Positions 45,088-52,785 of a stretch of DNA of 64,000 nucleotides are shown piece by piece. How positions within the stretch are numbered: the stretch's first letter is position 1; each line of letters begins with the position of its first letter. The notes beneath the pieces were generated by a model. The model was not told the DNA's origin. It saw nothing but the letters and a program-made list of their open reading frames with translations, and ran no database searches. A program made the translations under genes and the position numbers. This stretch comes from Pseudoalteromonas piratica (lineage in GTDB: Bacteria; Pseudomonadota; Gammaproteobacteria; Enterobacterales; Alteromonadaceae), in assembly GCF_000788395.1 (NCBI RefSeq), contig NZ_CP009888.1, forward strand, positions 1,260,001-1,324,000, given 5' to 3'.

Positions 45088-45114
45088 AAAAAGCCTGCTG
45101 TGTGCAGGCTTTTT
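45088..45114. terminator. Bidirectional terminator between pepB and the small membrane-protein gene
   Basis: AAAAAGCCTGC and GCAGGCTTTTT form an 11-bp stem with a 5-nt loop. Confidence 0.92.
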
Positions 45115-45115
45115 A

Positions 45116-45235
45116 TTAATGTTTGTTAAAGTTTAGACGCTCTAACTCTTCTTCGCTTGGCGTGGTATCGTTAAAACTTACTAGTTTTAGCGCTATAAAT
45201 AAGCCAAGTAGCATGAAAGCAAATATCCACCACAT
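45116..45235 (-). CDS. 39-residue single-pass membrane protein
   Basis: This short gene reads MWWIFAFMLLGLFIALKLVS at its N-terminus, one strong transmembrane helix (about 2-20), then an acidic tail (about 24-37: TTPSEEELERLN). An AGAGGTG ribosome-binding site lies 6-8 nt before the ATG. The stop is one base from the shared terminator, so the gene fits exactly between a promoter region with a palindrome and a terminator. The size is below that of typical annotations. I know no family. Confidence 0.72.
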   Translation of the reverse strand: MWWIFAFMLLGLFIALKLVSFNDTTPSEEELERLNFNKH

Positions 45236-45274
45236 ATAGGGCACCTCTATTTATTTGCTTCATCCATAAATGTG

Positions 45275-45297
45275 TTTTTGGTAAACATTACCAAAAA
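45275..45297. promoter_or_regulatory. Palindromic operator candidate in the small-gene/phosphoribosyltransferase gap
   Basis: TTTTTGGTAA and TTACCAAAAA are perfect 10-bp arms around ACA, 39 bp upstream of the small membrane-protein start. Confidence 0.5.
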
Positions 45298-45477
45298 TGT
45301 ATCCATATGTTGTCAATGTGTGTAAGGCCACAAAAATAGCCTAGTATTTAAACTATCAGGTTGCAACCGTATTTAAAAGGTTTAAGTCATGCCTTTTTGA
45401 TATAAAACAAGCTATTTAGTTTAATTTGAGCTATTATGCACACCCTTTTTTATACCCAAAAAAATCAGGAGCACTTC

Positions 45478-46047
45478 ATGTCAGATAAGGTTTTTATTAC
45501 CGCAGAGCAGCTTTTGCAAGATTCGTTTAAACTCGCAGCACAAGTTTTTGATGATGGTTTTCGTCCTGACTACATAGTGGGTATTTGGCGTGGTGGTGCA
45601 CCAATTGGTATTGCGGTACAAGAATACTACGACTTTAAAGGTGTAGACACAGATCACATTGCGGTACGTACTTCGTCATATTACGGTATTGGTAAACAAT
45701 CGAAGGATATCAAAGTACATGGCTTACATTACATTATCGAAAACGCGAATGCGTCGGATAGTTTATTAATCGTCGATGATGTATTTGACTCGGGCCGCAG
45801 TATTTTTGCTCTTAAAGAAAAGTTAAAAGAGTTAATGCGTTTAAATTTACCGCAAGATATTCGCGTAGCATGCCCTTATTACAAGCCAAAGAATAACAAA
45901 ACACCGATTGAACCTGACTATTACATTCATGATTCTGACGAATGGTTAGTGTTCCCACATGAGCTTTCAGGTTTAACACCAGATGAAATTGCAAATGGCA
46001 AAACAGATTTAAAAGAAATCAGTCACTTGTTCATTGAAAAAGAATAA
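45478..46047 (+). CDS. Phosphoribosyltransferase, hypoxanthine/xanthine type
   Basis: A 189-residue type I phosphoribosyltransferase with the PRPP loop LLIVDDVFDSGRS (about 101-113) and the pyrophosphate-binding region VGIWRGGAPIG. The start with CAGGAGC was chosen over an upstream ATG. Closest in organisation to the bacterial/yeast-type hypoxanthine or xanthine phosphoribosyltransferases in purine salvage, but base specificity cannot be read. It is followed by a strong terminator. Confidence 0.85.
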   Translation: MSDKVFITAEQLLQDSFKLAAQVFDDGFRPDYIVGIWRGGAPIGIAVQEYYDFKGVDTDHIAVRTSSYYGIGKQSKDIKVHGLHYIIENANASDSLLIVDDVFDSGRSIFALKEKLKELMRLNLPQDIRVACPYYKPKNNKTPIEPDYYIHDSDEWLVFPHELSGLTPDEIANGKTDLKEISHLFIEKE

Positions 46048-46064
46048 TCATCGCTTTAGAAAAC

Positions 46065-46092
46065 AAAAAAGGTCGCAATCGCGACCTTTTTT
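46065..46092. terminator. Bidirectional terminator after the phosphoribosyltransferase gene
   Basis: Six A, GGTCGC/GCGACC stem with AATC loop, six T. It is shared with the convergent Crp/Fnr gene. Confidence 0.93.
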
Positions 46093-46107
46093 AATAGTAT
46101 GCTTTAA

Positions 46108-46764
46108 TTAACGGCTGGCAAAGCTTTCGATAAACTCTTCAAGTTTATCTTCATCTAGCGGCTTTAAGCCTTGCTCAGTGCGCTGAACTAAACCTTGTTC
46201 TACCAAATCACTTACCACGCGACGATAAGCGCGCTCAGTTGTTGCAAAGCGTTCTGCTTCGGCACTTACTTTTGGGTAAGGTTTTAACATTGTCACGGTT
46301 TCATCTTGGTAGCGCGCTAAGCAGTCTTTTGCAATGTTGAAACTAAGCGGTAATAACAACTTGTTTAAGTTAATCTGCTGATTCTCAATAAACTTTTCAG
46401 CAATGCTTTTAGCCGTGTACATTGCCAGCTCTGGCTTTTCTTGTAATAACTCACGCCAATATTTCAACTCAATCAGGTTGTACGTTACTTCGCTTTGGCA
46501 AGTCATTGAATAGATACAGGGTCTGTCGTTAAGTGCTTCAACTTCCCCAACAAGGGTGTTATTACAGTCTAACTGACCCAGTAATAAACGCCTGCCATTA
46601 CCTACATCATAACTAAATGAAATTGTGCCACTACGTACTAAAATTAGTTTACTTAGTGGTTTGCCTTGCTCTGCCAGTAACTTTCCCTTTTTTAGGGTGT
46701 AGCTATTGCCAGCATAAGACAGTAACTCATCAACTAGAGTTTTTGAAAAGTGGTAATCGAACAT
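46108..46764 (-). CDS. Crp/Fnr family transcriptional regulator
   Basis: A 218-residue regulator: an N-terminal cyclic-nucleotide-binding-like beta-roll (about 20-120; KLILVRSGTISFSYDVG, LLGQLDCNNTLVGEVEAL), a long dimer helix (about 125-155) and a short C-terminal winged helix (about 165-215; RAYRRVVSDLVEQGLVQRTEQGL). The DNA-recognition helix is not of the CRP/FNR kind and there is no N-terminal iron-sulphur cysteine cluster; it resembles the YeiL branch. A perfect palindrome in its upstream region is a likely binding site. Confidence 0.85.
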   Translation of the reverse strand: MFDYHFSKTLVDELLSYAGNSYTLKKGKLLAEQGKPLSKLILVRSGTISFSYDVGNGRRLLLGQLDCNNTLVGEVEALNDRPCIYSMTCQSEVTYNLIELKYWRELLQEKPELAMYTAKSIAEKFIENQQINLNKLLLPLSFNIAKDCLARYQDETVTMLKPYPKVSAEAERFATTERAYRRVVSDLVEQGLVQRTEQGLKPLDEDKLEEFIESFASR

Positions 46765-46800
46765 AAAGTCTCGCTTGTTGAGAACATATTTTTAGCGTTT

Positions 46801-46824
46801 GCTGTTGGACAATTGTCCTTCAGC
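46801..46824. promoter_or_regulatory. Palindrome in the Crp/Fnr-ygjV divergent region
   Basis: GGACAATTGTCC (46807-46818) is a perfect 12-bp palindrome framed by GCTG and CAGC (24 bp, two mismatched pairs). It lies 37 bp before the regulator start and 60 bp before ygjV. Confidence 0.6.
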
Positions 46825-46883
46825 TATTCTATCGGACCGTTTAGCTTACAGCAAATTGGAAATAATTAGAATCGGGGCGACAC

Positions 46884-47129
46884 ATGGTTTGGGAATATTT
46901 AGGTTATTTTGCGTCAGCATTGCTTGTTGCTTCGTTAATGATGGAAGATGTCGCAAAACTTCGTTGGTTTAATCTAGCGGGATGTATCTGTTTTACGTTA
47001 TACGGTTTTGCAATTTCAGCGTGGCCAGTTGCATTTACTAATGGCTTACTTTCACTGGTAAATATTTATCACTTAATTAAATTAGCAAAGAAGAAATCAA
47101 CGACAGCTGATGCTAAAGCTGACAGCTAA
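46884..47129 (+). CDS. ygjV: YgjV family inner-membrane protein
   Basis: An 81-residue membrane protein with three hydrophobic segments (about 3-20, 30-48 and 50-68) and a charged tail. The sequence resembles the YgjV family (E. coli YgjV is longer), including the LRWFNLAGCICFTLYGF stretch. No function is known. It is divergent from the Crp/Fnr gene and convergent with the amidohydrolase gene. Confidence 0.7.
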   Translation: MVWEYLGYFASALLVASLMMEDVAKLRWFNLAGCICFTLYGFAISAWPVAFTNGLLSLVNIYHLIKLAKKKSTTADAKADS

Positions 47130-47141
47130 AAAGTTTTAATA

Positions 47142-47182
47142 TTTAGAATTCAGAGCGCAGTATCAAGACTCTGAATTCTAAA
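47142..47182. terminator. Perfect 14-bp hairpin between ygjV and the amidohydrolase gene
   Basis: TTTAGAATTCAGAG and CTCTGAATTCTAAA are exact complements around a 13-nt loop, between two convergent genes. T-runs are weak on both sides, so it may act as a terminator or RNA stabiliser. Confidence 0.6.
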
Positions 47183-47194
47183 CTCACTTTACGT

Positions 47195-48865
47195 TTACTT
47201 TTGTTGGTATTTCAATTTACCTGCAAGCCAGGTTTGTTCAACTTGTGTGTGGTAAATATAAGTCAGTGGCGCTTCGAAATAGTTAGTATCAACAATAATA
47301 AAATCAGCCCATTTACCTTTTTCTAGGCTGCCAATTTTAAACTCTTGGTGGGCGGCATAGGCTGCATCTAAAGTAAATGCACGAAGCGCTTGTTCACGCG
47401 TTAGTTTTTCTTCTGTAAGCCAACCATTTTTTGGCGCGCCATGTTTATCTTGGCGAGATACGGCGGCATACAGGCCGTGAAAGGCATTGGCTAATTCAAC
47501 AGGAAAGTCAGAGCCAGCCGCTACGCGTGAGCCTTGTTTTAAAAAGGTTTGCCATGCATAGGCGCCTGTTAAACGGTGTTTGCCTAATCTATCTTCCGCC
47601 ATATGCATATCGGATGTGGCATGTACTGGTTGCATCGATGGAATAATCGCAAGTTGCTTAAAGCGTTTAATATCACTTGGCTCAACAATTTGTGCATGTT
47701 CCATACGGTTTCTAAGGAGTTTACCACCAGTTTTTGCGTAGACTTTTTCGTAGGTGTCGAGTACTACGCGGTTGGCTTTATCACCTATGGCATGTGTATT
47801 AACGGTAAAGCCTGCTTTAAATGCTTGCGTAAACACATCTTCAAGCTCTTGATTAGACATTAACATTAAGCCTTTATGGCCAATTCGATCTTGATAGTCT
47901 TCAAGTAGTGCGGCGCCTCGGCTGCCTAATGCGCCGTCGGAATACACTTTAACACTGCGAATTGCCAGCATATCGTTATTATCAAACTTTTTGCCTGCTG
48001 CCAGTTGTTTGCTAAGTTGGCTATCTGTTGCGCTTAGCATGGCATAAATGCGAATTGGTAAGGTGTTTTTAGCTGCGCGCTCTAAATAAACTTGGTAAGT
48101 TAAGTCATCAATACCTGCATCATGAGCTGAGGTAATACCTAGGCTCAGTAAATGCTCACCGGCAGCATCTAAGCGCTTATTCACCTCTGTTTTATCAATC
48201 TTAGGCATATGTTGATAAACCAATGGCTCAGCATTATCAATTAAAATACCTGATGGCTCACCATTTTCGAGGCGAATAATCTCACCGCCTTCAGGTGCTT
48301 TGGTGTCTTTGGTAATGCCTGCAATTTCAAGCGCTTTCGAATTGACCCAAAGGGCATGACCATCAACACGTGTAAGCGCTACAGGTCGGTCGCTAACAAT
48401 AGCATCGAGATCTTTAGCGCTCGGAAATGTTTTGCTCGGCCAATTTTCTTGGTTCCAGCCACGACCTATCACCCAGCCATCGGTGTTTTTTGCGTATTGC
48501 GCAATTGCTTCAAGTGCATCTTTAAGGGATTTGCTATTGCGCAAATCAAGCTGGCTTTGATTTTTACCGAGACCAATTATGTGGCCGTGTGCGTCTATAA
48601 GGCCTGGTAGTAAGGTTTTGCCTTGCACATCAATTTTTTCGGCTGGGCTGTAGGTTGAAATAATCGATTTATCACCTGTTGCAACGACTTTGCCGTCTTT
48701 GATCACTAAGGTCGAAAACTGGTGGGTGCCAGTTCCCTTTTTCAAGGTGTAACCGTTTGCGTTGTGTAAAATGGTGTAATCAGCAAGGGCACTAGGTGCA
48801 ATTGCACTTAAGCCTAAACTGGTAAGAGCGATGAATGCGCGTTTTAGTTGTTTTTTTGTTGTCAT
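47195..48865 (-). CDS. Periplasmic amidohydrolase (YtcJ-like, amidohydrolase 3 family)
   Basis: A 556-residue secreted protein with a signal peptide (cleavage after ALA, residue ~28). Upstream in-frame codons add a second hydrophobic segment; the ATG with GAGAG site gives a clean signal. The metal-dependent amidohydrolase features are GLIDAHGHI (about 84-92), the NTHAIGDKANR segment, MEHAQIV and the late catalytic GSDFPVE. The substrate is unknown; members cleave amide or ester bonds of small molecules. It stands alone with a 13-bp hairpin upstream. Confidence 0.9.
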   Translation of the reverse strand: MTTKKQLKRAFIALTSLGLSAIAPSALADYTILHNANGYTLKKGTGTHQFSTLVIKDGKVVATGDKSIISTYSPAEKIDVQGKTLLPGLIDAHGHIIGLGKNQSQLDLRNSKSLKDALEAIAQYAKNTDGWVIGRGWNQENWPSKTFPSAKDLDAIVSDRPVALTRVDGHALWVNSKALEIAGITKDTKAPEGGEIIRLENGEPSGILIDNAEPLVYQHMPKIDKTEVNKRLDAAGEHLLSLGITSAHDAGIDDLTYQVYLERAAKNTLPIRIYAMLSATDSQLSKQLAAGKKFDNNDMLAIRSVKVYSDGALGSRGAALLEDYQDRIGHKGLMLMSNQELEDVFTQAFKAGFTVNTHAIGDKANRVVLDTYEKVYAKTGGKLLRNRMEHAQIVEPSDIKRFKQLAIIPSMQPVHATSDMHMAEDRLGKHRLTGAYAWQTFLKQGSRVAAGSDFPVELANAFHGLYAAVSRQDKHGAPKNGWLTEEKLTREQALRAFTLDAAYAAHQEFKIGSLEKGKWADFIIVDTNYFEAPLTYIYHTQVEQTWLAGKLKYQQK

Positions 48866-48938
48866 TGTTATTCTCTCGCGATGCGTGTGTATTGAGAATA
48901 GCAAAATCAAAATAAAAAATAAGTGGTTGATGAAAAAG

Positions 48939-48976
48939 TATTTAACGCCAAGCATTAAGCAAATTGGCGTTAAATA
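48939..48976 (-). terminator. Perfect 13-bp hairpin with T-run after the 49010-49306 gene
   Basis: TATTTAACGCCAA and TTGGCGTTAAATA are exact complements around a 12-nt loop. On the minus strand the stem is followed by CTTTTTC, so it is a plausible terminator. Confidence 0.65.
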
Positions 48977-48978
48977 AA

Positions 48979-49000
48979 ATGTGATAGTGCGTTATCACAT
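48979..49000. promoter_or_regulatory. Perfect 8-bp inverted repeat near the 49010 stop
   Basis: ATGTGATA and TATCACAT flank GTGCGT. It resembles a CRP site, but the half-site spacing is wrong for CRP, so its role is open. Confidence 0.3.
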
Positions 49001-49009
49001 AGTCGAGGG

Positions 49010-49306
49010 TTATTTGTTAAGTAACTGCTGAGGTGTTTGAATTTGTCTATTGATTGCAACTAATAATGCCGCTAGCTTTTGTTCGTTTTCGCAGTTTGTT
49101 GTCCAAAGTACAGCGGGCAAATTAAGTTGCTTAGCAAGTGTGAGAGCTGTTTCAATCACGTAATTTAGCGAGCTGGCACACGTTGATACACCGCGTGAAA
49201 CTAAGTCATAACAATTGATACAAACTGCTTGCCATAACTCTTGTTCAACAATAATTGCGCTATTTAAAGATGCGAAATTAACTTCATTAAATTGGTTCGT
49301 TTGCAT
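49010..49306 (-). CDS. Hypothetical protein
   Basis: A 98-residue protein starting at the ATG with a GAGATG site; an upstream ATG (49324) would add six residues. It has no signal peptide, no membrane segment and no motif that I recognise; the composition is ordinary for the region. It lies between the sortase-system kinase and the amidohydrolase and is followed by a hairpin. No function is suggested. Confidence 0.55.
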   Translation of the reverse strand: MQTNQFNEVNFASLNSAIIVEQELWQAVCINCYDLVSRGVSTCASSLNYVIETALTLAKQLNLPAVLWTTNCENEQKLAALLVAINRQIQTPQQLLNK

Positions 49307-49442
49307 TACATCTCTACTTCTCAACTAATACAATAGCTTTATATCGCTTAGAATAATCAAAACTTGAGAAATAATTTTCCTGCATTCAATTTAAAGCGGT
49401 TTAAGGTTTTTAATTTCAGTGTGTTAGTGCACTTAAAAATTA

Positions 49443-49752
49443 GGGGCTGTTGACCTTTAAAGTTCGTTTTTGCAGCAGTTTGGTTGGGTTTTATACAAGG
49501 AAGAGGCTGCGTGGCATAGTTATTCTATGTGAGTCAGCCGATAACACAGTAGAAAACCCAATCAAGCGCTGCCGAACGGTTCTTTTGAGCGCGTTTTTCT
49601 CATTGTTGCCTGCATGGATGCAGGTAAGGGGCGTTAGCAGGACGCGGAAGCTTTGCTCGATATTCGCTTAGATTGCTAGGCCACATGTCGAGCGTCGCGA
49701 TAAAAGCATGCTCAAACAGAACAAAAATAGAAGAGCAAAGATCAACAGACCC
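49443..49752. mobile_element. MITE-like element with 19-bp terminal inverted repeats and TA flanks
   Basis: The ends read TTAGGGGCTGTTGACCTTT (49440-49458) and AAAGATCAACAGACCCTAA (49737-49755), matching at 17 of 19 positions in reverse complement. TA dinucleotides flank each end (49441-49442 and 49753-49754), as expected for an IS630/Tc1-mariner-type insertion. Inside are a second inverted repeat (TTGGGTTTT / AAAACCCAA region) and no transposase. The remaining 49307-49439 gap contains no recognisable feature. Its right end supplies the first base of the stop codon of the next gene. Confidence 0.7.
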
Positions 49753-51863
49753 TAATGTTCAAAACTAACTAAAAATTCAACGCCGCCATCTTTGTTGTTG
49801 GCTGTTATGCTCGCACCATGAAACTCACAGATTAAACGTGCCATATACAGGCCAAGGCCTAAGTGGGGTTCTTTTTGCTTGCTCGATTCGCGCACGGACA
49901 CCATAGAGTCAAATATATGATTTGCCATATCGCTCGGAAGTGCTGGACCTGCGTTAAAAATACTAAATTGCGCTTTGTTATTTTGGGTTGTGTAGTTCAC
50001 TTCAATAGCGGTTTCAGGTTCAGCAAAATCAACTGCATTGCTGATAAGCTTATCGAGTAGCTGAGCAATAAACTCAGGCACACCATTTAATTTAAATGTT
50101 TCTTCACTTAAGGCTAACTTAAACTGTTTATTTGGGTAGGCAAGGGTGTAGCCTTGTAAACACCCGTTTATTACTTCGCTTAAATCAAATAACTCTTTTT
50201 GGCTGTTTTCTATGGCGTGCTCTAGGCGTGTTGCCTCACTCATGGTTGTGAGGATTTTGTTTAAACGCGCTACCCCTTCTTTTGCTCGTGCGATGTATTT
50301 TTGGCTGGGTTCATCGGTGTTTTGTAATTCTAAGCTTTCAAGGGATGAGCGTACTACAGCAACAGGGGTGCGCAACTCGTGCGATAAACGTGAGCTCATA
50401 TTTTCTAAATAATGGGTATAGCCACCAAGGCGATTAACTATATTGGCAAAGCTGCGTGACAGGTCGCCAATTTCATCACTGGAAAATTGTTTTTCAATTT
50501 TACCCGTAACACGGCCTTGCGCATCAATGGCTTTTTCTGCAGCATCACGTAAACGCCTGATACGTGTTGAGATAATGGAAGCAAATAAGAATAAGCTCAA
50601 CGTACCAATCAGCATAATCGCCAAGATCACATTAAACAGCTTTTCAAACGCTTTATTGCGGATTTCGCGAATGCCATTTGTGGTTTCTTCGGCAATTACG
50701 GCACCCATTACTTTATCATCAATCCAAATTGGGTAGGCGGCAGATAAAATGACGGCTTTTTGATCGGGTGTTAAGCGCCATGTTGATTTTGCATGCCCAT
50801 CAAGTGCAGCATTAATATGGCTGCCATCAAGTGCTGCGACATCACGGGTAATATCGGTAAATTCTGTCGCAGGGCGAGTAAGAATCTTGTAGTAAATTGG
50901 ATGTAGGTACTCTTCTTCAAACTGCTCCCAACGCGATGATTTGCGCTTTTTAATGGTATCACCCCAGCCGCCATCGGCGTTTTTAATGTTGCCAGCATCG
51001 GCTAATACACGGCGGTGTTGGTCGACAACAAACACACGGCTACCAGCGCGTGCCATGCCTTTAATAATTTCTTCAATTTCAGGAGAAGGCACTAAAATTG
51101 AGCCTAAGCTTTGTAACTCACTGAGGTTTGACGTGGCGATTTCGGTTAACTCGTCTTCCCCTTGGTCTTTATCTAAAATAGCAAAACCTAATTTGTTACC
51201 AAGAAGGCTTAACGGCAAGCGCAGTTCGATATTGTAGCCTTGCTCGGTTAAACGGAAGTATCCCTGAATTTGGTTAAAGGGGATTTTTGTTTCAGCGTCG
51301 AACGCGTTTACCCAACCAGCTTGCGTGGTTGATATTAAATAGGTTTTCACCACCCCTTCGGCATTGGTAAAGGCGATTTTTAAGTGATCATTGCGCTCTA
51401 AACTAATGGTGTTTTTACCGCGCAGCACCACATCGTCATCGGTAACACTGAATTGTGCATACAAGTAGTTATTATACTTACCAACCATATGTTTAAACGA
51501 TATATCGGCATCGCTATGGGCATTCTTATCTTGTGTTAAATAGGCGTCGCCATAATGCCAAACGAGCGGTAAATAGGGCTGCCATTCCTGTAATTTACCA
51601 TCGAGCTGAATGGGTCCCACAATATTGTAGGCGTAGAGATCGCGGCCTTTTTCAACTGAGTCTAAAAAGCTTGCTTGGCTGTCGAATAATTTAGGTCTGT
51701 CGTGCAGTGCTGTTGCTAAAGCGCGACTAGTAGCAACGAGGTTCTTTTCTTGGCCTAAGCGTAAAAAGTTTTCCATTTCAGCCACGTATTGGTGACCAAG
51801 CCATGGCAGTAATAGCAAAAAGCTAGAAAGAACAACAACTTTAGTACGCAGACCAATTCTCAT
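49752..51863 (-). CDS. pdsS: Proteobacterial dedicated sortase system histidine kinase
   Basis: A 703-residue sensor kinase: an N-terminal membrane helix (about 8-24), a long extracytoplasmic region (about 30-405), a second helix (about 410-430), a HAMP-like linker, HisKA with His495 (SHELRTPVAVV) and a HATPase domain with GLGLYMARL as the G2 box. It precedes the family's regulator, OmpA-like protein, target and sortase. It may sense a surface signal and control expression of the sortase target. The stop codon's last base lies in the MITE-like element, so the C-terminus may have been slightly changed by the insertion. Confidence 0.9.
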   Translation of the reverse strand: MRIGLRTKVVVLSSFLLLLPWLGHQYVAEMENFLRLGQEKNLVATSRALATALHDRPKLFDSQASFLDSVEKGRDLYAYNIVGPIQLDGKLQEWQPYLPLVWHYGDAYLTQDKNAHSDADISFKHMVGKYNNYLYAQFSVTDDDVVLRGKNTISLERNDHLKIAFTNAEGVVKTYLISTTQAGWVNAFDAETKIPFNQIQGYFRLTEQGYNIELRLPLSLLGNKLGFAILDKDQGEDELTEIATSNLSELQSLGSILVPSPEIEEIIKGMARAGSRVFVVDQHRRVLADAGNIKNADGGWGDTIKKRKSSRWEQFEEEYLHPIYYKILTRPATEFTDITRDVAALDGSHINAALDGHAKSTWRLTPDQKAVILSAAYPIWIDDKVMGAVIAEETTNGIREIRNKAFEKLFNVILAIMLIGTLSLFLFASIISTRIRRLRDAAEKAIDAQGRVTGKIEKQFSSDEIGDLSRSFANIVNRLGGYTHYLENMSSRLSHELRTPVAVVRSSLESLELQNTDEPSQKYIARAKEGVARLNKILTTMSEATRLEHAIENSQKELFDLSEVINGCLQGYTLAYPNKQFKLALSEETFKLNGVPEFIAQLLDKLISNAVDFAEPETAIEVNYTTQNNKAQFSIFNAGPALPSDMANHIFDSMVSVRESSKQKEPHLGLGLYMARLICEFHGASITANNKDGGVEFLVSFEH

Positions 51864-51866
51864 GGC

Positions 51867-52556
51867 TTATTTTGCCTCCCAGCGATAACCCATGCCATAC
51901 ACGGTATCGATATGGTTAAATGCGTCATCAACTTTTAAAAACTTTTTACGAATACGCTTAATATGAGAGGTGATGGTGCTGTCATCTACGTAAATTTTTG
52001 CTTCATTCATTAAGTCATTACGTTGTTTTACATGACCTGGACGAATAGCCAACGCATGCACTAACCAATATTCCGTCACGGTTAAATCAATGGTAACGCC
52101 TTGCCAAGTGACTTGCATGCGCTCTGGATCAATTACTAACTCACCGCGTTCAATCAGCTGTGCTTGCTGCTGTGGGGTATTGAGCGCCAGTTGGCGACGA
52201 AAAATTGCTGAAATACGCGCAGCTAAATGAGCAAGGCTGATGTCTTTTGTTAAGTAGTCATCTGCACCCATACGTAAACCCGATACGGTATCGATTTCGT
52301 TATCGCGGGCAGTTAAGAAAATAATCGGTAAGGTTTGGCTTTTGGCACGTAATGCTTGGCATAACATAAAACCACCATCTATCTCATCACCTAAACCAAT
52401 ATCAATAATCGCTAGATCGGGCAGGTTAGCTAATAACTCGTCTTGTGCGCTGATGCGATCAGCATAGCCTTTAACTAAATAACCTTGGCCTTGCAGCATA
52501 TCAATATAGTTTTCGCGAATAGCGTCTTGGTCTTCAATGATGGCGATTTTTTTCAT
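51867..52556 (-). CDS. pdsR: Proteobacterial dedicated sortase system response regulator
   Basis: A 229-residue OmpR-type regulator: receiver with Asp52 (AIIDIGLGDE) and Lys102 (YLTKDIS), and a winged-helix domain with the VDDSTITSHIKRIRKKF recognition helix and VYGMGYRW wing. It is transcribed ahead of the kinase, which starts 4 bp after its stop, and is divergent from pdsO. Repeats of TTGCC in the divergent gap are likely binding sites. Confidence 0.93.
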   Translation of the reverse strand: MKKIAIIEDQDAIRENYIDMLQGQGYLVKGYADRISAQDELLANLPDLAIIDIGLGDEIDGGFMLCQALRAKSQTLPIIFLTARDNEIDTVSGLRMGADDYLTKDISLAHLAARISAIFRRQLALNTPQQQAQLIERGELVIDPERMQVTWQGVTIDLTVTEYWLVHALAIRPGHVKQRNDLMNEAKIYVDDSTITSHIKRIRKKFLKVDDAFNHIDTVYGMGYRWEAK

Positions 52557-52603
52557 GGATTACTGATAATTACCTACTCAATAGCCGCCACTATACCGAA
52601 AAA

Positions 52604-52690
52604 TTGCGCAAAAAATAGGGACTGAGGTCAATTGCCATTTTTTTGCCACAATTGCTCATCGCATTGCCTTTTTTCACCCCAAAAATTGCC
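52604..52690. promoter_or_regulatory. Phased TTGCC repeats in the pdsR/pdsO divergent region
   Basis: TTGC(C) occurs at 52604, 52632, 52643, 52652 (TTGCT), 52664 and 52686, with intervals of 11, 9, 12 and 22 bp after the second. Direct repeats about one helix turn apart suit an OmpR-family regulator such as PdsR. The full 229-bp gap holds nothing else. Confidence 0.55.
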
Positions 52691-52785
52691 AGAACAGCTT
52701 GTTTTAATTACTCCAACGCAAACGGTGCAGCAGCATCAACACATAAACGCAGTAAAAAAATTAAAACACATTCTTGGAGAATATT

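Noticed and set aside
48979..49000. CRP binding site
   Set aside because: TGTGA and TCACA are present but separated by ten bases rather than six.
49450..49671. Open reading frame of 73 codons on the plus strand
   Set aside because: It lies wholly within the MITE-like element, has no ribosome-binding site and no family; it is a by-product of the repeat.
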